DNA of 34,848 nucleotides from Filomicrobium sp. (GCA_029287535.1 JARFQY010000123.1:1-34848); one strand, 5' to 3'. Positions 1 to 8,426 are shown, counted from the stretch's first letter. Notes: generated by a model from the letters alone, not told the origin. A program made the numbers and translations.

Positions 1-234
1 CGTCAAACCGGCCTCGAACCACTCAGCCAACCTTGCGTGCTGTCATGAACCGTTAAGATGAGTTGAATGCTGCATTTGCACAATAAAGAAGCTTTGTTGA
101 CATCGGTAATGTCTATTTAGTGTATGCATCGCTGCGCTGCAACATGGTGATAGTTGAATGTGTATATCCTCTGGAAACAACAGTCCGTGATCGTGGCCTC
201 TTGAGGAATTTCATCTGTGTGGTTCCGATTTTAA

Positions 235-251
235 CGCGCCGAATACTCTTG
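235..251 (+). repeat. 17-base direct repeat, copy 1
   Basis: CGCGCCGAATACTCTTG occurs here and again at 17139-17155, in the same orientation. In both places CGATTT stands just upstream, separated by three bases here and two in the other copy. This copy lies in gene-free DNA. The other overlaps the predicted -10 box of glcDEF. Confidence 0.75.
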
Positions 252-446
252 ACGAGGGCACGAGTTGGCGAAATCGACGTGTTTGATATTTGTACAGAGG
301 GCCGTTAGTGCCTCGCTGTTGAGACGACCGCTGAGTTTGAATTCGAGGTTTGATACTTTGGCTGCAGTGCAGGCGGTGCGTCCAGCGGACATCTGAGCGT
401 TGCCAGTGCCTTGGTGGCCTGGGTCTGCAGCTTCATGCGGAGATCG

Positions 447-475
447 TTGACAACGTTAGGCAATGTCGATTTGTT
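447..475 (+). promoter_or_regulatory. Possible promoter of the small secreted peptide
   Basis: A perfect TTGACA at 447-452 is followed after 17 bases by TTTGTT (470-475), which matches the -10 consensus at only three of six positions. The spacing is ideal and the site lies about 50 bases before the start of the 523-744 gene. The weak -10 box keeps this tentative. Confidence 0.25.
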
Positions 476-522
476 CAACGCGTCCGCAGTATTGCGCGGG
501 CTTGTTGAAAGGATACTCCGAC

Positions 523-744
523 ATGAAACTTTTTATTGCCGTGTTGACGGCAATCATTTTCTTCGCCGCGCCGGTGACCGCTGGTGACGACAAGGCCAAG
601 AAACAAACCGAGCAATCGGCGGCCACGGAAGAAAAGAAGGATAGTGGGATCGTCGAAAAGGCGGTGAAAATGAAGGCCATCGATGCTGTCGGAAACGATG
701 GCATTATCGAAAAGGGTGCGAAGGCGAAGGTGTTGACGAAGTAG
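523..744 (+). CDS. Small secreted Lys-rich protein with two internal repeats
   Basis: Encodes 73 residues. The ATG at 523 is preceded by GAAAGGA (507-513) at good spacing, and the product begins directly with a signal peptide (MKLFIAVLTAII, then a likely cleavage after APVTA). An upstream in-frame start at 463 would bury the signal peptide and is less likely. The mature part, about 53 residues, is rich in Lys, Glu and Ala. It contains two imperfect copies of a short unit, DSGIVEKAVKMK and NDGIIEKGAKAK, separated by a few residues. There is no Cys and no known domain. It is probably periplasmic or exported; the function is unknown. It stands alone, more than 500 bases before mgtE. Confidence 0.6.
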   Translation: MKLFIAVLTAIIFFAAPVTAGDDKAKKQTEQSAATEEKKDSGIVEKAVKMKAIDAVGNDGIIEKGAKAKVLTK

Positions 745-1306
745 TCCATCGACGATCCGAACCAATTTCATATACTGCAAGCTGCGTTCCTCGAGGCGTT
801 CCGCCAGGTGTGTCTCGGGGAATTCTGCGACAGCTGCCGCGACGGGTACCGAACGGCGGGATCATGGTGCTTTCGCAATCAGACTGTGTGACGGACCAGG
901 ACCTGCAGTTTTCTTGGTCAGGACCTGCCGGGTCGCTAGAGCTTCTTTTGTTGTCTCCCCGTACATTGCGTGATCTCCAACAAGCCTCGCTGCTTTCCAG
1001 TCTGTCGCTTGAGTGATCTTGAAGATCATCTGGGCGTTTGCAGATGGGAGAACGTTCGAACCCGCGGTGAGGGTCCCGGGACCAAGAGGCTGGCGTAACG
1101 AACTCCGAAGTCGGAGTGTTGAAACCGGCACAAGGGCAAGCTGGCAATGATGCGTTCGCTCTGGGCAACAAGGTAATCAGCAAGAACGCCTGTCATGTGA
1201 AGCCTTTAGCATTGAAACGCACGCGTAAATCCGCTGTAGACCAGAATGGCTTCGATCCCATAAACAAGGTCTTCGGTGTTCATTCCGTAAACTGGACCAA
1301 ACCGCC
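745..1306. other. Non-coding or decayed stretch before mgtE
   Basis: About 560 bases without a supported intact gene. A reverse-strand frame (862-1131) contains a stretch resembling the start of a DUF952 protein (separate entry). A perfect hairpin, ACTCCG/CGGAGT with a 4-base loop, lies at 1102-1117. I looked for the conserved core of the Mg2+-sensing M-box riboswitch ahead of mgtE and did not recognise it. Nothing else stands out. Confidence 0.4.
862..1050 (-). pseudogene. Possible DUF952-like gene fragment
   Basis: On the minus strand a frame reads MIFKITQATDWKAARLVGD. This resembles the usual opening of DUF952 proteins: a hydrophobic-Lys-Ile strand, a conserved Trp, then Ala and Gly. In intact members this is followed by a DGFIHFS-like motif and about 80 more residues. 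Neither the same frame nor the other two minus frames carries that motif, and the frame stops at 862. I read this as a possible remnant. The match rests on about 20 residues and may be accidental. Confidence 0.2.
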
Positions 1307-2752
1307 GTGGCAGCTACAGACAACGCGCATCAGAACGGTGTGATGCCGAAGCCGGGCTCGACCCTGCCGCGCTGGCACCGGGCCTCAACTCCGGCCGCCG
1401 AGGAGGAAAATAAGGAAACAGTGGCGCTGCTGTCCGAGTGGATCAAGGCGGGCCGGCGAGATCGCGTCTTCGCTGTTCTGGCGGACTGGACCCCAACAGA
1501 TGTGTTGTTGATGTTCGCCAAGCTCAGCTCAAAGCGGGCCAAGAAGTTGTTTGGCTGGCTGCCGGACGAACTGGGCTTGCGGGTGATGTCGGAAATCGAT
1601 CCGCGATTGCAGGTCGCCCTCACGCAACGCGAAACCCGAAAGCGCTTCGCCAAACTTCTGCAACGCCTCAAACCTCAACAGGCCTTGCGCTTGCTCGCGG
1701 AGCTGCCCGATGACCTGGCCGCGCGACTGATCGCGCAGCGGGATGATGCCGAAGAACTCAGTCAGCGGTTGGAGAAGTACAAGGATTCAGCAGAAAACGT
1801 CATGCGCAGCGGCGTGTTGGCCGTGCAAGAGACATGGACCATCGATCAGGTCATAGCGGACTTGCGCGCGCGCTCGGATGAAATCGAAAAGTTGGACGCG
1901 ATCTATGTGGTTGACAGCAAATACCGCCTCAAAGGTTATCTGCGCATGCGCGACTTGTTGTTGCTACCGCGTGATGCGTTGATCAGCGAAGTGGTGCGCA
2001 CCGACCTTGTCAGTGTCGATCCCGATGAAGATCAGGAGCGGGTGTTGCGGCTGGCCAAGCAGCGAAACCTCAGCGTTATTGCCGTCAAGGATCGCGACGG
2101 CAAACTCCTGGGGTGCGTATCGCAGCGGGAGCTTGCCCGGATCATCCGCGATGAGGCGGACGAAGACATGCTGCTGATGGGCGGGGTGTCTCCTGACTCG
2201 ACGGCGGAGGACACACCGTTGCAGATCGTGCAGCGGCGCGTGCCATGGCTAGCGGCAGGGTTGCTGGGAGCATCCGTGGCCGCCACGGTGATCGGTTCCT
2301 ATGAGGAAGCGCTAGCGCAGGCTGCGATTTTGGCGAGCTTTATCCCGGTCGTCATGGCGACCGCCGGAAACGCGGGCATTCAAGCGTCAACCGTTTCGAT
2401 CCAGGCTTTGACCACGGGCTCGATGTCAGAAGGGGACATCTGGGCGCGGCTGGCACGGGAGTTCCTCGGCGCGGCGATGAATGGTGCGCTCGTTGGAGCT
2501 GCCGTGGGTGCCATGATTTTCCTGGCGACCTTGTTCGCGCCGATTGACCAACCTGCCATGTTGGCCATGACTGCGTTTATTGCCCTTATAACGGTGACGA
2601 TCATCGCAAGTACGATTGGCGCGGCAATTCCGGCGGTGCTCGACAAGCTGGGGCTTGATCCGGCGGTGGCGACGGGGATCTTCATTACGACCACAAATGA
2701 CGTGTTTGGTGTGTTGATCTTCTTCTCCGTCGCGTCCTTGTTATACTTCTAG
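1307..2752 (+). CDS. mgtE: Magnesium transporter MgtE
   Basis: Encodes a 481-residue MgtE-family Mg2+ channel of the inner membrane. The order is typical: an acidic/basic helical N domain (about 40-150), a CBS pair (about 155-285, with the DAIYVVDSKYRLKGYLRMRD and LSVIAVKDRDGKLLG strands) that senses Mg2+, then five membrane helices (about 300-481). The pore signature ATAGNAGIQASTVSIQAL is present. The Asp near the C terminus in TTTNDVFGV (residue 465) corresponds to the pore Asp that binds Mg2+ in characterised MgtE. The start used is GTG at 1307. An ATG 12 codons later (1343) is equally possible, since neither has a strong Shine-Dalgarno sequence. The next gene starts 29 bases after the stop, so the two are probably co-transcribed. 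Confidence 0.93.
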   Translation: MAATDNAHQNGVMPKPGSTLPRWHRASTPAAEEENKETVALLSEWIKAGRRDRVFAVLADWTPTDVLLMFAKLSSKRAKKLFGWLPDELGLRVMSEIDPRLQVALTQRETRKRFAKLLQRLKPQQALRLLAELPDDLAARLIAQRDDAEELSQRLEKYKDSAENVMRSGVLAVQETWTIDQVIADLRARSDEIEKLDAIYVVDSKYRLKGYLRMRDLLLLPRDALISEVVRTDLVSVDPDEDQERVLRLAKQRNLSVIAVKDRDGKLLGCVSQRELARIIRDEADEDMLLMGGVSPDSTAEDTPLQIVQRRVPWLAAGLLGASVAATVIGSYEEALAQAAILASFIPVVMATAGNAGIQASTVSIQALTTGSMSEGDIWARLAREFLGAAMNGALVGAAVGAMIFLATLFAPIDQPAMLAMTAFIALITVTIIASTIGAAIPAVLDKLGLDPAVATGIFITTTNDVFGVLIFFSVASLLYF

Positions 2753-2781
2753 TGCCGGGGGATATCTGCTTGGAGGGGGAC

Positions 2782-3264
2782 ATGACAGAGGCTGAGATTC
2801 TGCAGTTGAGCTTCAGCGCGAACGAAGCCGTCGCGAGCCTTTTTTCCATCTTCTTCGCTATTGTATCGGCCTATATCGCGGGACTGTACTTCTTCATCCA
2901 CAGGGCGCCGATGATGCTCAAGGTGATCGCCTTCACGTTGTTGACGATCGGCTTCTTGTTCATCGGGCAATCGATGTCCGGCATAGAAGTCCGCATCCTG
3001 GGTCTGGTCGAAGCCTGGAACGGATTGCCAGTGAAAACGACCGGCCTTGAGAAACTCAACAATCCGATCTTTCCGGTGCCGGTTCAGGATCTTCTGGATT
3101 GGGCGAAGGTGGACGTGGTGGCTTATGACGGCAACCGGGCAGGCATCTATACCGGCTGGTCTGTTTCCATGCTCGTGTACGTCTCGTTATTTTACGCAAC
3201 ATTTATTTACCGCTGGACTGACAACCAGCCGCTGACGGGGCGCCAACAACTACCCAATAACTAA
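2782..3264 (+). CDS. Three-helix membrane protein downstream of mgtE
   Basis: Encodes 160 residues of unknown function. The ATG at 2782 follows GGAGGGGG (2772-2779) closely; an in-frame GTG at 2752 lacks such a site. Three membrane helices are visible, about residues 16-39, 45-65 and 124-143. Between helices 2 and 3 lies a soluble loop of about 55 residues with many Pro, Leu and Asp. The C-terminal tail is short and polar. I recognise no family motif. The 29-base gap after mgtE suggests one transcript, so a role in membrane physiology or as an MgtE partner is possible, but only the neighbourhood supports it. Confidence 0.75.
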   Translation: MTEAEILQLSFSANEAVASLFSIFFAIVSAYIAGLYFFIHRAPMMLKVIAFTLLTIGFLFIGQSMSGIEVRILGLVEAWNGLPVKTTGLEKLNNPIFPVPVQDLLDWAKVDVVAYDGNRAGIYTGWSVSMLVYVSLFYATFIYRWTDNQPLTGRQQLPNN

Positions 3265-3407
3265 CCGCATGAGTATTCACCCGCTTGGGTGCGCGTTCAC
3301 AGCTTTCATAATTCACAGCGATCGTACATTCGATGTTGAACGCTGACTTGACGGTCGCTTTCCAAGCGTTTCAGTTCTTGCGCTGCTGTAACAGTGAGGC
3401 TTCGTAT

Positions 3408-5123
3408 ATGTCACTTCGGGCGGTGAATCCGGTCTGGTTTTCGCGCGTATTCCGCATGGCTTCATGGCCGGCGTTGATGTTGTTGACTTTGGGCTGGCTT
3501 GTTGTGGGACCGGCCGCCTCGCAGGACGGTGCGCCGGAAGCTTGGCAGGCCAACACGCTGATCCTCATAGAGGATCCACTCAGAGTTCGCCTGCTCGACC
3601 TTCTTGAAGAGCCGCAATCGTTGTCGCTTCCGATACGCAAAAAACTTAAGGCGCTTAAAGCCTATTACAGCGATCCGTCAAGCCCAGACCTCTGGCAGGA
3701 CGATACGTTGGCCGCGCACTTCATTCGCCGTCTCGAAAACGCTCACAAGGATGGTTTGGGCCAGCGCGAGAATCTTATTGAACAGTTGCGCGCAGTTCGA
3801 CAGGTGAACCGGCTTGCGCTCACACAAGAAGCGCAGCTGGGGCAGCTGGCGATGGCCGAACTTTACTGGTCGGCTGGATTTCTCAAATATGCAGCGCAAC
3901 TCAAGAAGGGCCGGTTCTTGCCAACGAAGATCGACTCTAAGCTTTATTGGCAGCCGAAGGAAATCGACATGGTGGCTGCCCTTCAATTGGTTTCGACGCT
4001 CGGAGATGTCGACGCCTTCTTTGATGCGTGGGAGCCGCAGTTGCCAACCTATAAGGCGCTGAAGAAAGCGCTTGCCGAGTACCAGGCAATTGAGGCTGCC
4101 GGTGGCTGGCCTAACGTGGACGTCATCGACGTTCTCAAACCGGGCGAGGCTCATGACATCGTCACGCAGTTGCGGGCCAGACTCGCGGTGACCGAGGGTG
4201 CGGACCCTGCGCCGCCGCCGGAGCAGGAGATGATCTATGGCGAGGATCTGCAGGCGGCCGTGAAACGCTTCCAACGGCGCCATGGCCTTGAGGATGACGG
4301 TGTCGTCGGCAAGAACACATTCTTCCAGCTTAACATTCCCGTCGATGCGCGATTGCGGCAGGTGGTGCTTTCCATGGAGCGGTTGCGGTGGATGCCCGAG
4401 GACCTTGGCAAGCACTACATCAAGGTCAATATCGCCGGGTATGAGCTGCGCCGGGTTGAGAATGGCCAAGTGCGCGAATTGATGCGGGTGGTGGTCGGCA
4501 GGCCCTACCACCAGACACCAGTCTTTTCCGAGACCATGACCTACGTGGAAATCAATCCGTATTGGAATGTGCCGCGCTCCATCGCGGTTGGCGAGGAGCT
4601 GCCAAAGTTGCAACGTTCTCCTGGGGCCCGGGCGGCCAAGGGCTTCGAGGCGGTCGTCAATGACAAACCGGTCCCGGTGACGGCCATTAACTGGAGCCGA
4701 TACTCACGGACCAACTTCCCCGTTCGCCTGCGGCAAAGGCCTGGACCCAACAATGCACTCGGCCGGGTCAAGTTCATGTTCCCGAACCGCTTCAATGTCT
4801 ACATGCATGACACTCCGGCCCGATCCTTGTTCGGGAAGTCGGCGCGTGCCTTCTCTCATGGATGCATCCGGCTTGCACGCCCAATCGATATGGCAGAGCA
4901 GGTCCTGTCAACGTCCGTGCCTGGGTGGGACCGCAATCGCGTTGAGGGTGTCCTCGAAAGTAAGAAGCGAACGGTGGTTTCCTTGAAGTCGCCCATCCAA
5001 GTGCACGTGACGTATTCGACGTCGTGGCGGGATGAAGACGGAGACGTGCAGTTTCGACCGGACATTTACCGTCGGGACGCAAAGCTCTACGCGGCGTTGT
5101 TTGGCAAGCCGTATCCCTATTGA
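3408..5123 (+). CDS. L,D-transpeptidase, YcbB/LdtD type
   Basis: Encodes 571 residues from ATG 3408, which has GTGAGG upstream. An ATG 25 codons earlier and another 16 codons later are alternatives. The N terminus has a signal anchor (ALMLLTLGWLVVG). There follow a helical scaffold region, a peptidoglycan-binding segment around 278-310 (GEDLQAAVKRFQRRHGLEDD) and a YkuD catalytic domain at about 337-500. The active-site motif SHGCIR is intact, with Cys486 as nucleophile, His484, and a conserved His467 in YMHDTP. The family forms 3-3 (or protein-anchoring) cross-links in the periplasmic peptidoglycan and resists most penicillins. Length and architecture fit the long LdtD-like class rather than short YkuD enzymes. 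It converges on the Sel1-repeat gene, leaving 39 bases. Confidence 0.92.
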   Translation: MSLRAVNPVWFSRVFRMASWPALMLLTLGWLVVGPAASQDGAPEAWQANTLILIEDPLRVRLLDLLEEPQSLSLPIRKKLKALKAYYSDPSSPDLWQDDTLAAHFIRRLENAHKDGLGQRENLIEQLRAVRQVNRLALTQEAQLGQLAMAELYWSAGFLKYAAQLKKGRFLPTKIDSKLYWQPKEIDMVAALQLVSTLGDVDAFFDAWEPQLPTYKALKKALAEYQAIEAAGGWPNVDVIDVLKPGEAHDIVTQLRARLAVTEGADPAPPPEQEMIYGEDLQAAVKRFQRRHGLEDDGVVGKNTFFQLNIPVDARLRQVVLSMERLRWMPEDLGKHYIKVNIAGYELRRVENGQVRELMRVVVGRPYHQTPVFSETMTYVEINPYWNVPRSIAVGEELPKLQRSPGARAAKGFEAVVNDKPVPVTAINWSRYSRTNFPVRLRQRPGPNNALGRVKFMFPNRFNVYMHDTPARSLFGKSARAFSHGCIRLARPIDMAEQVLSTSVPGWDRNRVEGVLESKKRTVVSLKSPIQVHVTYSTSWRDEDGDVQFRPDIYRRDAKLYAALFGKPYPY

Positions 5124-5162
5124 TGGAGAATTGTGTGCCTCGACACGATGGACAAGTGCCTA

Positions 5163-5789
5163 TCAGCCGCTTGGTTTGCTGAGGATCTTGATGTAGTCGG
5201 CGGCTTCCACGTTGCCATTCGCTTTCGCCTTCATTAGCCATTCGAGAGCCTGTGAGCGCTCTGCGGCACTGGCCTTGTCGACGCCCTTGCCATAGCTGGT
5301 CGCCAGCATGACCCCGTAAGCGAACTGTCCATCGGCATAGTCCTGTTCTGCGGATTTGCGCAGCCACTCTGCGGCGCTCTTGATATCGCGCCCGACAACC
5401 GTGCCTTTTTCGTAAGCAATGCCGAGTTCGTACTGGGCACGTGCGTCGCCAAGTTCAGCGGCTTTGATGACGTAGGACATGGCGCGTTTTTGGTCTTCGG
5501 TGACACCCTGCCCCTGCTGAAAGAGGTTGGCGAGATTGACCAGCGCGGTTGTGTTGCCTTTCTCAGCGAGTTCCTCCCACATCCGCCTGGCCGTATCGTA
5601 TTCACCGGCCTTGTAGGCGGCGTAGGCCTTGAGGTTCTTGACCGCTTCTTTGTGATTGCTGCGCTGCTGGGCAAGTGCCGAAGGGGCAACTGCGAAGAAT
5701 AGGCTCGCTTGCATCAAGGCCGCGGCGGCAGCGATTGCTGTGACGGGGATCAAGCGTTTCCGAGCAACTGTCTTTTTGGGTGGCGGCAT
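5163..5789 (-). CDS. Secreted Sel1/TPR-repeat protein
   Basis: Encodes 208 residues. A basic start (PPPKKTVARKR) leads into a long hydrophobic signal sequence ending near ALAQQ (about residue 40). The mature part consists of helical repeats of the Sel1 type, about 36 residues each: ALVNLANLFQQGQGV, AQYELGIAYEKGTVV and GQFAYGVMLATSYGKGV mark successive units. Such proteins act as periplasmic protein-protein scaffolds, often in envelope biogenesis. AAGGA stands about eight bases before the ATG. It is the second gene after the DUF2380-like gene, 60 bases away, so the two are probably one transcript. The neighbouring L,D-transpeptidase suggests a cell-wall link, which is inference only. Confidence 0.82.
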   Translation of the reverse strand: MPPPKKTVARKRLIPVTAIAAAAALMQASLFFAVAPSALAQQRSNHKEAVKNLKAYAAYKAGEYDTARRMWEELAEKGNTTALVNLANLFQQGQGVTEDQKRAMSYVIKAAELGDARAQYELGIAYEKGTVVGRDIKSAAEWLRKSAEQDYADGQFAYGVMLATSYGKGVDKASAAERSQALEWLMKAKANGNVEAADYIKILSKPSG

Positions 5790-5849
5790 TTTGGAGTTCC
5801 TTGAATCGTCTTCGGGAGGAAGAAACAGCTCAATTTCCGTACGGTCCTG

Positions 5850-6386
5850 TTATTGGGAGTTCTGTTCCTCCTGTCCCGGCATGTAGTGCTTCAGCATCCA
5901 CTTGAGACCCTTGGTCCAAGAACGGTCGTTGTTGCCGCGTATGTCGACGCTCTTAATATAGGTCATCTGGCCCGAGTGGACACTTGCTATGTACACGTTC
6001 AGGTTGAGAATGAGATTAGATACCTTCTGCACGGTCCCCCAGGCAATGAGATCCGCCTTCAGCTTTCGGCCATAGTCGATTTCACAACCGTTGCATTCCC
6101 CTATAAACGGGCCTGCATTGATCTGTGCAGAGATGGACTCGGGAATCGTGACGAATTGGAAACGACCTGTTGCCTCGAGTTTTTCGATCAGGATCTTATC
6201 GAGAAGCCTGGCTCGCATCTTCTCGGCATTGCTTATTGGTTCCAAAGCGTCGTTAATGATACGGAATCCGATGAATGCAACTTTCTGAGGCTTTGACTTC
6301 GCATTAGCCGTGAAGGGGCTGGTGAATGTCGCCATTGTGCCCAATACAACCCAAAGAAATAGCAACCGCCTTCTACTTTTCGGCAT
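5850..6386 (-). CDS. Secreted DUF2380/DUF3280-like protein
   Basis: Encodes 178 residues with a signal peptide (RRRLLFLWVVLGTMATF, likely cut after TANA). The body begins with a beta strand (KVAFIGFRIIND) and holds a CNGC pair (CX2C). It ends with the stretch VQKVSNLILNLNVYI ... VDIRGNNDRSWTKGLKWML, which resembles the C-terminal signature of DUF2380/DUF3280 secreted proteins. From memory I cannot decide between those two related families. No biochemical role is established. AGGAAA precedes the ATG by seven bases. It is the first gene of a probable two-gene unit with the Sel1-repeat gene. The CX2C could bind metal or form a disulfide in the periplasm. Confidence 0.75.
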   Translation of the reverse strand: MPKSRRRLLFLWVVLGTMATFTSPFTANAKSKPQKVAFIGFRIINDALEPISNAEKMRARLLDKILIEKLEATGRFQFVTIPESISAQINAGPFIGECNGCEIDYGRKLKADLIAWGTVQKVSNLILNLNVYIASVHSGQMTYIKSVDIRGNNDRSWTKGLKWMLKHYMPGQEEQNSQ

Positions 6387-6659
6387 GACCGTTTCCTGAG
6401 AAGCCTTGCGCGGCTTGTTTGGAGCGCTAACTAACTTGAAGGTGACGTTGCTCTAAGGGTCGATTGCTTGTCAAGTTTGACCTCCATTTAGAGCATTATC
6501 CCATTTCTCAGGCGCAACGCTCGAAGCGCTCGAGGTTCTTTTGCGCATGGGTTCAAAAGGCTGTTATGGGCTTTTTGAGACTTGCCTAGCGCGAAGGTTA
6601 GGGTGCAGAATTAACGGCTGCTGAACATTGCCTTGTGGGCAAAGGACAAATGGGATCGC

Positions 6660-8426
6660 ATGGCAAGACCGGTCAATATCCTAGGCCTCGTTTCGAAGAC
6701 TCATGACACGGGGTTGGCCTTGTTGTGCGATGGGCAGCCGAAGGTCATCTTTGAAGAAGAACGTTTCAATCGGGAAAAACACACCAAGAAGTTCCCGCAT
6801 CGCTCTTTTGAAATTCTTTTCAACCATGCCGAAAACAGCCTGGCTGATATCGATTACCTGACAATCCCCTGGGATACGAAACTATTGGCGGCTTCGTTTT
6901 TTCGCGTGGTGACGGGAAACATGCCTGCGAGCTTGCATTTGTTGCGACCGGCGGCTCATGCGACGCAAGACGGCCGTATCGTCAATCTCTGGATGCGGTT
7001 GCAGATTGCAATGCGACGCAGGTTTCGTTCGATGAAACTGCCGCCGCTGGTGCAAGTCGGTCACCACGATGCGCATGCGGCGATCTTTTTCGTTTCGCCC
7101 TTTGAAGATGCCAGCGTCATGGTGATGGACGGCCATGGAGATGTCTGCGCGTCGAGTGCCTATGAGGGACACGGCAATCAACTGCGGCAGACCTGGCAGC
7201 TCGGTTTCTTTGACAGTCTCGGCATGCTCTACACATGTGCGACCCAGCATCTGGGGTTCAAACCCTTCGAGGAAGGAACCGTCATGGCGTTGGCGGCGTG
7301 TGGTGAGCCGACCTATGTCGACCGTTTTCGCGACGTTGTCATTCTCGAAGACGACGGGCGGTTCAGGCTGAACCGGGACTATGTCAGCGTCGACCGATAT
7401 GGATTGCTAAGGCCCTTTACGCAGAAATTCCTGGATACCTTTGGTCCACCGCGATTGCCAGGTGACGAGCTCAAGGACCGGCATCGCGATTTGGCGCATG
7501 CCCTGCAAGTTGTGACAGAGGAAGCCGTTCTGCACATCGTGCGGCACATAGAGCGGACGCAGCCATCCAAGAACCTTGTTATCTCCGGAGGTGTGGCACT
7601 TAATTGTGTGGCGAACGCGCGTATTCTCCAGGATACCGGTTTTGAACGGGTTTGGGTGCCGCCGTGCGCTTCGGACACTGGCGCTCCTTTGGGTAGTGCG
7701 TTGTGGCACTACCATCAGAATCTGAGACACGAGCGCGGCTATGAACTAACGCATCCGTTCTTCGGTCAGAGCTTTGGCGAAGATGACGTGGTTTCGGAGC
7801 TGAACAAAGCGGGCCTCGCTTTCGAGCGCATCGGGGATGATGGCGAACTGTTTCGCCGTGTTGCCCGGGACCTTGCTGATCAGAGAATTGTAGGCTGGCA
7901 TCAGGGGCGGTACGAAATCGGTCCAAGGGCTCTTGGCAATCGTTCCATACTGGCTGACCCCCGCAGCCTGAAAATCAAAGAACTCATCAACAAGCGCATC
8001 AAACACCGCGAGCCATTCAGGCCGTTTGCACCAGCGGTCTTGCTTGACCGAGCGGAAGAGTATTTCGAGATCGATCAGCCGGACCCTTACATGACGTTGG
8101 CGCCGAAGGTCCGTAAGGACAAGCTCGATGTCATACCGGCGGCTGTGCATGTCGATGGGACGGGCCGTATCCAAACGGTGCGCCGGGAGGACAACCCGCG
8201 TTACTATGATCTGATCGAGGCCTTTGGCGATCTGACGGGTGTGCCGGTCTTGATCAATACGAGCTTCAATTGCCACGAGCCCATCGTGACGACGCCGGCG
8301 GAAGCCATCTCGTGTTATCTGCGCACGGAAATGGACCGACTGGTTATGGGTAACATCTATGTGAAGGATCGCAGTCCGGCGGCTGTGGCCAAGGCCCGCA
8401 CAGCGTTCGCGAATGCTGATTTGTGA
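6660..8426 (+). CDS. NodU/CmcH-family carbamoyltransferase
   Basis: Encodes 588 residues from ATG 6660, with AAGGAC upstream; a TTG nine codons earlier lacks support. Members transfer a carbamoyl group from carbamoyl phosphate, via carbamoyl-adenylate, to a hydroxyl of a sugar, antibiotic or lipid. The N-terminal Kae1-like half shows HDTGLALL (His15), EEERFNREKH (32-41), HHDAHAA (135-141) and DGHGD (157-161), the last two being metal/ATP-site motifs. SGGVALNCVANA follows. The C-terminal domain has YEIGPRALGNRSILADPR and LINTSFNCHEP. All key motifs are intact, so it should be active. No glycosyltransferase, nod or antibiotic gene lies nearby, so the acceptor is unknown. It is a single-gene unit, divergent from the DUF2380 gene. 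Confidence 0.92.
   Translation: MARPVNILGLVSKTHDTGLALLCDGQPKVIFEEERFNREKHTKKFPHRSFEILFNHAENSLADIDYLTIPWDTKLLAASFFRVVTGNMPASLHLLRPAAHATQDGRIVNLWMRLQIAMRRRFRSMKLPPLVQVGHHDAHAAIFFVSPFEDASVMVMDGHGDVCASSAYEGHGNQLRQTWQLGFFDSLGMLYTCATQHLGFKPFEEGTVMALAACGEPTYVDRFRDVVILEDDGRFRLNRDYVSVDRYGLLRPFTQKFLDTFGPPRLPGDELKDRHRDLAHALQVVTEEAVLHIVRHIERTQPSKNLVISGGVALNCVANARILQDTGFERVWVPPCASDTGAPLGSALWHYHQNLRHERGYELTHPFFGQSFGEDDVVSELNKAGLAFERIGDDGELFRRVARDLADQRIVGWHQGRYEIGPRALGNRSILADPRSLKIKELINKRIKHREPFRPFAPAVLLDRAEEYFEIDQPDPYMTLAPKVRKDKLDVIPAAVHVDGTGRIQTVRREDNPRYYDLIEAFGDLTGVPVLINTSFNCHEPIVTTPAEAISCYLRTEMDRLVMGNIYVKDRSPAAVAKARTAFANADL

Larger units (their letters stand above)
1..522. other. Gene-poor stretch at window start
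   Basis: No supported gene lies here. A 62-codon open frame at 120-308 has a GTG start, no Shine-Dalgarno sequence, no recognisable domain and an unremarkable composition, so it is not called. The stretch looks less G+C-rich than the coding DNA that follows. It holds one copy of a 17-base repeat (235-251, see separate entry) and a possible promoter at 447-475. The 3' end of an upstream gene could lie before base 1, but nothing here shows it. Confidence 0.5.

Noticed and set aside
97-126. TTGACA at 97-102 as a promoter
   Set aside because: No acceptable -10 box at 16-18 bases; TATTTA is only 11 bases away.
120-308. 62-codon open frame on the plus strand
   Set aside because: GTG start without a ribosome-binding site and no recognisable protein features.
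1050-1130. tRNA-like GTTCGAACC string
   Set aside because: No matching acceptor, D or anticodon stems around it.
745-1306. M-box (Mg2+) riboswitch ahead of mgtE
   Set aside because: The conserved core of that RNA class was not recognised; only one simple hairpin is present.
3278-3291. CACCC/GGGTG hairpin as terminator of the mgtE unit
   Set aside because: Only five pairs and no T-run follows.
3678-4613. 311-codon open frame antisense to the L,D-transpeptidase gene
   Set aside because: Covered by a well-supported gene; no protein motif in the antisense frame.
6387-6659. Promoter at TTGACC (6477-6482) for the carbamoyltransferase
   Set aside because: The nearest -10-like sequence, CATTAT, is only 11 bases away. 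The small inverted repeat GTCAA/TTGAC there is too short to call.
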